DNA of 5,038 nt from JBBRLG01 sp038231495 (GTDB lineage: Bacteria; Planctomycetota; Planctomycetia; Gemmatales; Gemmataceae): contig JBBRLG010000548.1 in the NCBI GenBank assembly GCA_038231495.1, positions 1-5,038 of the forward strand, written 5' to 3'. Shown here piece by piece: positions 1 through 5,038 of this stretch; the stretch's first letter is position 1; every line of letters starts with the position of its first letter. Made by a program: the position numbers and the translations under genes. Under the pieces are notes generated by a model. The model was not told the DNA's origin. It did not search any database and saw only the letters and a program-made list of their open reading frames with translations.

Positions 1-1
1 C

Positions 2-28
2 CCCCCGCGGTGCCGCTTCCCGCGGGGG
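2..28 (-). terminator. GC-rich hairpin downstream of folC, possible terminator
   Basis: CCCCCGCGG (2-10) and CCGCGGGGG (20-28) form a perfect 9-base-pair stem with a 9-base loop, 37 bases past the folC stop. On the minus strand any U-run would fall beyond the window edge, so intrinsic termination cannot be judged; on the plus strand only three T follow. A competing hairpin (GGGGG 24-28 with CCCCC from 32) is also possible. Confidence 0.3.
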
Positions 29-65
29 TTTCCCCCCCCGACGCTCGCCAAGGGATTGGTGACTC

Positions 66-1454
66 TCATTCGCCCGCCTTCTTTGTTTGCAATGTTTCCC
101 CGCTGGCATCCGCCAGCAACAACGGCCGCAACTCGCCCGCCAGGAACACCGAGCCGGTAACGCAAAGCAAATCATCGACGCCAGCCAGCGCCCGCGCGCC
201 CTGCCACGCCTCCGCCGGCGTCGCACACGTCGTCGCGGGCTTGTCGCCGGCGGCGCGCCACCAAGCGAGTAGCTGGTCCGGAGCGATGCTGCGCGGGTTG
301 TCGGTGTAGCGCGTCAGAAACGCCTGGTCGAACAGCGGCGCCAGAATCCGAAACATGCCGGGCACGTCCTTGTCACTGCTGCCCGCGAACAGTAGCACGC
401 GCCGCGCCGGCGGGAACGACGTGCGCAGCGTCTCGGCCAACGCCTCCGCCGATGCGACGTTGTGGGCACAATCCAAAACCACCAGCGGCCGCCGACTCAT
501 CAGTTCCATGCGGGCCGGCCAAATCACCTGGCCCAGCCCCTCCGCCACGGCGGCGTCGGGGACGTGGAAACCGCTGGCGCGCAGGATTTCGACGCAGGCA
601 ATCGCCACCGAGGCGTTCGCCGCCTGGTGCTCGCCCAGCAGGTTCAACTCCATTGCCGGCCAGCGGCGGGTGCGCGTCGTCACCTCCACGCGCGGCCGGC
701 GCAGGGCGTCGGCGGTCACGGAACCCGCTTCGTAGCGGTAGTGGAAGTCGATACCGAGTTGCGCGAGGGGCGCGGCGCGTTCCCGGCTGACCTGTTCGAT
801 GACCGCGCGCGCCTCCGGCACCGTCACGCCGCTCACGACGGGGCGCCGGTGCTTGATGATGCCGGCCTTCTCGCGGGCGATGCTCGTCAGGCGGTTGCCG
901 AGCTGCTTCGTGTGGTCGAAGCTGATGCTCGTGACCACGGCCAACACCGGGTCGCACACGTTTGTCGAATCGAACCGGCCGCCGAGGCCCACCTCCAGCA
1001 CCGCCGCCTCGACGCCGCGGCGGACGAAGTGCAACAGGCCCACCGCCGTCGCAACTTCAAAGAACGTCGGCAGGGGGTACGCCGAGCGCGCCACGTTGCC
1101 CACGCAATCGCGCACTTCACCGAGCAGGACCGTCAGCTCCGCCGCCGTGATCGGGCGGCCGTCCACCTGGAAACGCTCTTCGACGCGGCACAGGTGCGGC
1201 GACGTGAACAGGCCGGTGCGGTAACCGCCGGCGCGCAGGACCGCGGCGAGCATGGCCGCCGTCGAACCTTTACCCTTGCTGCCAGCGACGTGCAGGATGC
1301 GCAGTCGGCGTTGGGGGTTGCCGAGCCGGGCTAACAGGGAGCGCATGCGGTCGAGTTTGAGGTCTTCGGCGGACGGCGTGCGTTGTTCGTAATTGATGAG
1401 GGCGTACCAGAACGCCCTGGGGTCGTCCGGGAGGGTGACGGAGGATTGGTCCAT
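66..1454 (-). CDS. folC: Bifunctional dihydrofolate synthase / folylpolyglutamate synthase
   Basis: Cytoplasmic Mur-ligase-type enzyme that uses ATP to join glutamate to dihydropteroate and to extend the glutamate tail of reduced folates. The 462-residue product is close to the usual 420-460. Visible motifs: P-loop GSKGKGST (58-65) followed by TGLFTSPHL (80-88); LEVGLGGRFDSTNV (153-166); SFDHTKQLG (178-186); REKAGIIK (194-201), whose Lys197 matches the carbamylated lysine of the family; the C-terminal ligase domain opening near WPARMEL (312-318) and LDCAHN (327-332), where many homologues have DGAHNP. The frame stays open upstream to 1610, but the ATG at 1454 is chosen because the family-like sequence begins just after it (FWYALINYEQRTP) and the longer version would overlap the preceding gene by about 100 bases in a Cys/Arg-rich stretch with no family resemblance. 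No clear Shine-Dalgarno is seen; a purine-rich GGGGAGCAGGGG lies roughly 20 bases upstream. It follows the receiver gene after 55 bases, so it may be cotranscribed. Family assignment is firm; which of the two activities dominates cannot be told. Confidence 0.95.
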   Translation of the reverse strand: MDQSSVTLPDDPRAFWYALINYEQRTPSAEDLKLDRMRSLLARLGNPQRRLRILHVAGSKGKGSTAAMLAAVLRAGGYRTGLFTSPHLCRVEERFQVDGRPITAAELTVLLGEVRDCVGNVARSAYPLPTFFEVATAVGLLHFVRRGVEAAVLEVGLGGRFDSTNVCDPVLAVVTSISFDHTKQLGNRLTSIAREKAGIIKHRRPVVSGVTVPEARAVIEQVSRERAAPLAQLGIDFHYRYEAGSVTADALRRPRVEVTTRTRRWPAMELNLLGEHQAANASVAIACVEILRASGFHVPDAAVAEGLGQVIWPARMELMSRRPLVVLDCAHNVASAEALAETLRTSFPPARRVLLFAGSSDKDVPGMFRILAPLFDQAFLTRYTDNPRSIAPDQLLAWWRAAGDKPATTCATPAEAWQGARALAGVDDLLCVTGSVFLAGELRPLLLADASGETLQTKKAGE

Positions 1455-1509
1455 GTTCGGGCACACGCTTACCCCTGCTCCCCAGGGCACGTGGGGCCAT
1501 GCGGCAACC

Positions 1510-1959
1510 TCACACCCGGCCCGCCACGGGCAAGATCGCCATTTCGAGCCAGTAACGCCGGATCGTCTGCAACACCTGCACGAACTTGGCGAAATCCTGC
1601 GGCTTCTCAATGTAAGTGTTGCCGCCGGCGGCGTACACGGCGCGCACGTCCTCCGGTCGCCGCGACGTGCTCAGCACGACGACCGGAATGGTGTTCAGGC
1701 CGGGCCGCGAGCGGATGCGCACCAGCACTTCATGACCGCCGACGCGCGGCAGGTTCAAGTCGAGCAAAATCAAGTCCGGGCAGCGCCAGTTGGGATCGTC
1801 CGCGTGCGGGCCACAACGGAACAGGTAGTCGAGCGCCTCCTGGCCGTCGCGCAGGACGATCAACTCCACGGCAAATTCGGTCTCCCGCAGCGCCCGTTGC
1901 AAGATCGTGATGTCGGCTGGGTTGTCTTCCACCAGCAGAATGGTGTGCGTCGGTTTCAT
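1510..1959 (-). CDS. Single-domain response regulator, Rcp1 type
   Basis: A 149-residue protein made of one CheY-like receiver domain and nothing else. The acidic pocket is E11-D12, the phosphoacceptor is D67 in LILLDLNLPRVGG, the switch threonine is T98 in VVVLSTS, and the Y116/K119 pair lies in NTYIEKP, so every residue needed for phosphorylation is present. The longer loop before the phosphorylation strand (CGPHADDPNWRCPDL, 49-63), the LDLNLP signature and the YWLEMAILP tail (136-144) are typical of the Rcp1 family, small receivers that pair with phytochrome-type kinases and often act as carriers rather than transcription factors. Its ATG overlaps the stop of the preceding receiver gene (ATGA, 1956-1959), which points to translational coupling; upstream sequence has only a weak GGA as ribosome site. 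Likely phosphodonor: the kinase encoded upstream on the same strand (inference). The target of its phosphoryl group is not visible. Confidence 0.93.
   Translation of the reverse strand: MKPTHTILLVEDNPADITILQRALRETEFAVELIVLRDGQEALDYLFRCGPHADDPNWRCPDLILLDLNLPRVGGHEVLVRIRSRPGLNTIPVVVLSTSRRPEDVRAVYAAGGNTYIEKPQDFAKFVQVLQTIRRYWLEMAILPVAGRV
1956..1959 (-). promoter_or_regulatory. ATGA stop/start overlap of the two receiver genes
   Basis: The TGA of the 261-residue receiver (1958-1956) and the ATG of the small receiver (1959-1957) share two bases within ATGA. This arrangement normally means one transcript and reinitiation by the same ribosome, consistent with the weak ribosome site in front of the small receiver. 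Confidence 0.85.
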
Positions 1960-2741
1960 CGCAGCGTCCGCAAATCTTCGTAACCATCCAGCAACGGCGC
2001 GAGGGCGGCGCGAATCGTTGTACTCTCTTCCGAACCGACCAGGCGATCCATCTGGTCCGCCAGCGCCGTCGCCAGCAAGAAGACCATTCCAGGGGGGCGA
2101 ATGAGTGCGTCCCAGTCCGGTGGGAAGGGCATTTCCTCTGCGACCGTGCCGTCGGGGCCGTGAAGCGCATCCGGGGGGGCGGCGGCGACTTGCCGGAGGG
2201 CACGGCGAACGATAAGGCGCGTGACATCCAGACCAACCCGCCGGACCAGCACGCGGTACAGGCCCAGGTTGAGCACGTCCATCCAGTTTTTAGGAGGTGG
2301 CAGCGGCGTGTCAACCGGCCCGCGCGAATTTATTGCCGAGACCGCTTGCGGCGGTCGGCCCGTGTGCAGCAAAACCTCGCTGACACGTCGTTGCCACCGG
2401 ACGGGGTCGGACAGCAGATCCTTGGACACGACGTAATCCGCCCCGGCTTCCAGGCCCGCCACCACGTCGCCCGGCACGCCCCAGTGGGTGAACAGTGCGA
2501 CGGGCTGCGAACGCAGCGGCTCGGCCGCCGCCCGCAAGAGCCGGCACAACTCGACGCCGCTGACCGGCGGCATCTGCATGTCGAGCAGGACAAGAGCGGG
2601 TCGCGTCGCCTGTAAGAACGCCCACGCCTCCGCGACGCCGGGACACGCATCGAGGCGGTAGCCGGCCCGCTTGCACAGGAGGGCGACGAGGATGCGCACG
2701 TCGGGCGAGTCGTCCACTAATAACAGGTGTGCGTCGGGCAT
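1956..2741 (-). CDS. Response regulator with receiver domain and unrecognised helical C-terminal domain
   Basis: A 261-residue protein. Residues 1-125 form a receiver domain with acidic pocket D10-D11, phosphoacceptor D54 in LVLLDMQMPPVSG, T85 in LFTHWG and K107 in ADYVVSKDLL; the proline that normally follows this lysine is replaced by Asp. A Pro-rich linker (about 126-152) leads to a mostly helical region (153-261) with NWMDVLNLGLYRVLVRR, then GLDVTRLIVRRALRQV, then FLLATALADQMDRL and a final AALAPLLDGYEDL. I recognise no DNA-binding, GGDEF, EAL or HD-GYP output. The spacing of a Gly-then-LIVRRAL helix and a later L-x-x-LA-x-x-I/M-x-D helix loosely recalls small C-terminal helical domains found on some bacterial signalling proteins, but this is only a resemblance. 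Start: the ATG at 2741 has GAGGA four bases upstream and is followed at once by the receiver's first strand. It overlaps the next receiver gene by four bases. The kinase frame also runs through 2311-2741 in another phase (see findings). Confidence 0.9.
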   Translation of the reverse strand: MPDAHLLLVDDSPDVRILVALLCKRAGYRLDACPGVAEAWAFLQATRPALVLLDMQMPPVSGVELCRLLRAAAEPLRSQPVALFTHWGVPGDVVAGLEAGADYVVSKDLLSDPVRWQRRVSEVLLHTGRPPQAVSAINSRGPVDTPLPPPKNWMDVLNLGLYRVLVRRVGLDVTRLIVRRALRQVAAAPPDALHGPDGTVAEEMPFPPDWDALIRPPGMVFLLATALADQMDRLVGSEESTTIRAALAPLLDGYEDLRTLR

Positions 2742-4992
2742 GCAGTCCTCGTGCTTCAGAGTCGTGCGCTTTTAGGCGAGCCGGGAGCGTCAGCGATCGG
2801 AGTAAGTTTCCGGGAGACACTCCGGTCGCTGACGCTCCCGGCTCGCCAATACCTAGGGGACTCTCAAGGTTCAACCGCTTGTTGTTCGGCGGGGGCGTGC
2901 GCCGGGCCGGAAGACCCCCCGCGCCCTTGCGCCCGTCCGCCTGGCGCGGCAGGGTGAAAAAGAACGTCGAACCCCGCCCCTCCGCCGACTGCACCCACAA
3001 ACAGCCGCCGTGGGCATCGACGATTTTCTTGCAGATCGCCAGGCCGGCGCCGGTGCCCTCGTACTCCTCGCGGCGGTGCAGGCGGCGGAACATGCCGAAG
3101 ATCTGCTCGTGGTACTCCGGGGCGATGCCGATGCCGTTGTCGCGCACGAACAAGGTGGCGAACGGCTCCCGGTCGGCGACCGCCCCGATCACGACCTCCG
3201 GCTGCGGGTTCTGATTGTACTTGAGCGCGTTGCCGATCAGGTTGCCGAGCAGCTGGATGACGCCTTCCGGGTCGCCGATGACCGGCGGCAACTCGCCCTC
3301 GACCCGTACCACCGCCTTGCGCCGCTGGATCAGGTCGCCCAGGTCGCCCCGCAACACGCCCAGCGCGTCGCCCCAGGCGAACGGCCGCGGCGTGTTAATG
3401 ACGCGCCCCGCCCGGCTCAGCGACAGGAGGTCGTCGATCAGAATGCCCAGGCGGCGACTGGCCTCGATGAGATGGTTCAAGTATTCGTGGCCGTCGCCGA
3501 CCAGGACGTTGCCGTAGTCCTGGGCCAGGAAAGTGCTGAACGCCTGCAACGTGCGCAGCGGCTCCTTGAGGTCGTGCGAGACGACGAAGGTGAACTCCTC
3601 CAGTTCCTGGTTGATGCGCCGCAGGCTGTCGTTGGCCTCGGCCAACTCGTGGGCTTGATTGGTCAGGGCGTTGGCCAGCCGTTTGCGCTCGGTCACGTTG
3701 TGGGCGGCGCTGCGCGATCGGACGAAGAGGCCTTCCACGTCCTTGATCGGCGCGGTCACGATCCACACGTCGATGACGGAACCGTCCGCCTTAACCCACC
3801 GGGTTTCCAGCTCGCCGGCCCGTTGAAAAACCAGCGGGTCCCGCTGGAAGGCGGCCTGGCAATCCGGCGGCAGCAGGTTCGTGAACGGCTGCCCGAGCAA
3901 GCTTTCGCGCGGGTAGCCGAGGGTGCGCAACACCGTCTCGTTGAGCGCGACGAATTTGCCCTCGGGGTCCAGGCCGAAATAGAGCACCGGCGCCTGGTGG
4001 TACAGGTCGCGGTAGCTTTCCTTGAGCCGCTGCAAGTCCAGGTTGCTCTGGCGCAGCCGGTCGTTGGCCTGGGACAGTTCCTCGGTGCGCCGGCGTAGCT
4101 CGCGCTCGGTCAAAACCCGGTCGGTCACGTCGAGAAAGTGACAGCGCAGGTGGACCGGCGCGCCGGCTTCGTTGTACGTCGTCATCACGTCCATTTGCAA
4201 GTGCCGCTCGCGGGGCGCGCCGGCCAACGTGCCGTTCAATGCGGCGGCGGCAACGATGCCGTTGGTGAGGCTCGGCCGGTGCGGGACGCTGACGCGGAAG
4301 GTGGTGTTGTGGGCCTCGCCGTCGCGTAAGGCTTCGGACAGGCTGCGTTGCAAGGCGGCGGCGTCGTCGGGGTGGACGCAATCGCCGAACGGCCGGGCGA
4401 TCACGTCGCCCAGCGCGCAGCCCAAAAACTTCAACAACGGCGGCGTGGCGGCGGTCCAGTGCAGGTTGGCCGCCAGGCGCGCCACCATGCGCTGGCGAGA
4501 GCTGGTGGCCAGCTGGCGCGGCAACACGCCCAGCGCGTGGTTTGGCGGCAGGTGATGACCGCCGACGCCGGCGACCTTATCGACCTGTTCCTGGGCGAGG
4601 ACCACCTCGGCCAGTGCCTTGCGGTAACAGTCCGCGAGCAGTTCCATTTCGGCAAGGACGGGTGCCAGGTCGCCCCGGCCGGCGGGGCCAGTCTCGCGGG
4701 AATGGAGGGAATGGGTCAGCGGGTTTTTCCGCAGCCGGGCGACTTGCCTTGCCAGCCCGGCCACGTCCCGAAGATGCCGGCGGCGGGTCGCCAGAAAAAC
4801 GAGGCCCACGAGACCCCCCGCCAGCAGGGCAAATACCAGTGCGTGGCGCGCGATCAACCCCAGACCTTCCCCGGCCGCGGGCGGCAGGGGCCACGCCAGG
4901 TACGCGCCGAATAGCAGCGCGGCGGCCAGGACCGCCGCGGCCGTTATAAGTGTCATACGCAAAGTACGGAGTTGCATGCGAACCGCATCCAC
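2311..4992 (-). CDS. Membrane-anchored PAS-PAS sensor histidine kinase, with 3' read-through extension
   Basis: An open frame of 893 codons, of which about residues 1-683 (down to base 2944) look like kinase. Order: two membrane helices (about 14-34 and 47-68) joined by a very short loop, so there is no periplasmic sensor; a HAMP-like linker (about 70-130); a PAS domain (about 175-292, with HPDD and FLDVTDR); a coiled coil (296-328); a second PAS (about 328-437, ending HNVTERK); another coiled coil; HisKA with H473 in VVSHDLKEPLR; and a HATPase domain with N584/N588 in GNLIGNALKY, DNGIGIAPE (618-626), the FGMFRRLHRREEYEGTGAGLA stretch (from 632) and FFFTLP (677-682). The HDLKEPLR and FRRLH...GTGAGLA motifs are those of phytochrome-class kinases, but no GAF/PHY chromophore module is present. 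A TGA lies at 4998-4996; GTG at 4992 and ATG at 4977 are both possible starts, with no clear ribosome site. Residues 716-740 are encoded by a palindromic repeat and 751-893 by the next gene read out of phase. The ancestral product was probably 715 residues. Likely donor for the two downstream receivers. Confidence 0.85.
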   Translation of the reverse strand: MDAVRMQLRTLRMTLITAAAVLAAALLFGAYLAWPLPPAAGEGLGLIARHALVFALLAGGLVGLVFLATRRRHLRDVAGLARQVARLRKNPLTHSLHSRETGPAGRGDLAPVLAEMELLADCYRKALAEVVLAQEQVDKVAGVGGHHLPPNHALGVLPRQLATSSRQRMVARLAANLHWTAATPPLLKFLGCALGDVIARPFGDCVHPDDAAALQRSLSEALRDGEAHNTTFRVSVPHRPSLTNGIVAAAALNGTLAGAPRERHLQMDVMTTYNEAGAPVHLRCHFLDVTDRVLTERELRRRTEELSQANDRLRQSNLDLQRLKESYRDLYHQAPVLYFGLDPEGKFVALNETVLRTLGYPRESLLGQPFTNLLPPDCQAAFQRDPLVFQRAGELETRWVKADGSVIDVWIVTAPIKDVEGLFVRSRSAAHNVTERKRLANALTNQAHELAEANDSLRRINQELEEFTFVVSHDLKEPLRTLQAFSTFLAQDYGNVLVGDGHEYLNHLIEASRRLGILIDDLLSLSRAGRVINTPRPFAWGDALGVLRGDLGDLIQRRKAVVRVEGELPPVIGDPEGVIQLLGNLIGNALKYNQNPQPEVVIGAVADREPFATLFVRDNGIGIAPEYHEQIFGMFRRLHRREEYEGTGAGLAICKKIVDAHGGCLWVQSAEGRGSTFFFTLPRQADGRKGAGGLPARRTPPPNNKRLNLESPLGIGEPGASATGVSPGNLLRSLTLPARLKAHDSEARGLHARRTPVISGRLARRAHPRRPPVQAGRLPPRCVSRRRGGVGVLTGDATRSCPARHADAAGQRRRVVPALAGGGRAAAFAARRTVHPLGRAGRRGGGPGSRGGLRRVQGSAVRPRPVATTCQRGFAAHGPTAASGLGNKFARAG
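2746..2750 (-). promoter_or_regulatory. Shine-Dalgarno site for the 261-residue receiver gene
   Basis: On the minus strand GAGGA is followed by CTGC and then ATG at 2741. It is the only convincing ribosome site in the window. It supports independent initiation of the receiver gene although the kinase frame is still open through this point. Confidence 0.6.
2775..2847. repeat. 73-base palindromic intergenic repeat between kinase and receiver genes
   Basis: Left arm 2775-2803 and right arm 2819-2847 are 29 bases each and complementary at 28 positions (the exception is T at 2797 against the C of the reverse-complemented right arm, which becomes a G:U pair in one strand of RNA). The loop is 15 bases (2804-2818). 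The outer half of each arm reads GGCGAGCCGGGAGCG inward. The same 15 bases recur at 5024-5038. Size, symmetry and recurrence fit a REP/MITE-like dispersed element. There is no U-run after the stem in either direction, so it does not look like a standard terminator, though the hairpin could affect mRNA stability or reduce transcription into the receivers. No clear target-site duplication is seen (flanks are TTTTA and AATAC). It contributes codons 716-740 of the long kinase frame. Confidence 0.93.
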
Positions 4993-5023
4993 GGGTCATG
5001 GGAATGAACGGACCTAACCGAAA

Positions 5024-5038
5024 GGCGAGCCGGGAGCG
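5024..5038. repeat. Second copy of the palindromic repeat, cut by the window end
   Basis: The last 15 bases, GGCGAGCCGGGAGCG, match the start of the left arm of the repeat at 2775-2847 without a mismatch. Position at the outer boundary of the element (flank CGAAA before GGCGAG) suggests that the element begins here and continues beyond the window. It sits about 31 bases upstream of the kinase GTG, so the two copies bracket the kinase gene and the upstream copy may lie in its 5' leader. Confidence 0.75.

Noticed and set aside
462..1334. Plus-strand open frame of 290 codons opposite folC
   Set aside because: It is the shadow of the folC reading frame, with His/Arg/Ala-rich sequence, no motif and no ribosome site.
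1480..1496. Small hairpin with CACGTG in the gap before folC
   Set aside because: The stem is only five base pairs and the gap is GC-rich, so it is expected by chance. No regulator binding site can be supported.
1455..1610. 52-residue N-terminal extension of FolC
   Set aside because: The extension is Cys/Arg/Trp-rich, unlike the family, and would overlap the receiver gene by about 100 bases. The start at 1454 fits the usual FolC length and N-terminus.
1393..1983. Plus-strand open frame of 196 codons opposite the small receiver
   Set aside because: It is antisense to an intact receiver with all active-site residues and has no family resemblance.
2764..2850. Palindrome as a CRISPR unit, tRNA or riboswitch
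   Set aside because: It occurs singly at this site with no spacer array, has no tRNA cloverleaf and no conserved riboswitch core. The simple long stem and recurrence fit a dispersed palindromic repeat.
2311..2960. Kinase and receiver as one hybrid kinase broken by a frameshift
   Set aside because: The receiver has its own ATG with a good Shine-Dalgarno site directly before its first strand, and the region between holds a palindromic repeat rather than linker-like coding sequence. A separate kinase that lost its stop explains the data more simply, although a hybrid ancestor cannot be fully excluded.
3010..4098. Long plus-strand open frame of 362 codons opposite the kinase
   Set aside because: It lies wholly antisense to well-conserved kinase codons and has the low-complexity Val/Ala/Asp/Gln-rich composition typical of the mirror frame of GC-rich genes. 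No domain is recognisable.
4577..4999. Minus-strand open frame of 140 codons overlapping the kinase N-terminus
   Set aside because: It is an alternative phase of the kinase gene, rich in Gly/Arg/Pro. The kinase phase gives two clear membrane helices with the expected flanking positive charges.

Overview
The window is GC-rich and carries one co-directional block of genes, all on the minus strand. Read from right to left these are a membrane-anchored PAS histidine kinase, a receiver protein with an unrecognised C-terminal extension, a stand-alone Rcp1-type receiver, and folC. GC content, gene style and a palindromic intergenic element (core GGCGAGCCGGGAGCG) suggest a planctomycete, most likely of the Gemmata group. 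That placement rests on recall of similar sequence in that group and is an inference; no taxonomic marker gene is present.

Layout: 1-65 is the 3' flank of folC and holds a GC-rich hairpin. 66-1454 is folC (dihydrofolate/folylpolyglutamate synthase). 1455-1509 is a 55-base gap with no convincing promoter or ribosome site. 1510-1959 is the small receiver protein. It shares an ATGA stop/start overlap with the 261-residue receiver protein at 1956-2741. From 2742 to about 2943 lies the junction with the kinase, which contains a 73-base near-perfect palindrome (2775-2847). The conserved part of the kinase runs from the start near 4992 (GTG) or 4977 (ATG) down to about 2944. A second copy of the palindrome begins at 5024 and is cut by the window edge, so the kinase gene is bracketed by the same repeat.

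The three signalling genes look like one phosphorelay-type module. The kinase has a phytochrome-class catalytic core, and the small receiver belongs to the family that pairs with such kinases. Neither receiver has a recognisable DNA-binding output, so signalling probably ends in protein contacts or a phosphotransfer step. FolC is a housekeeping enzyme and may only share the transcript.

The main oddity is at the 3' end of the kinase. The kinase frame has no stop after its catalytic domain: it runs through the palindrome and then 431 bases out of frame through the next gene, giving an 893-codon frame. Removing exactly the 73-base palindrome places a TAA in frame at the junction, giving a 715-residue kinase. 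This suggests that arrival of the repeat displaced the stop codon and created the overlap. No complete new defence, mobile or biosynthetic system was found.
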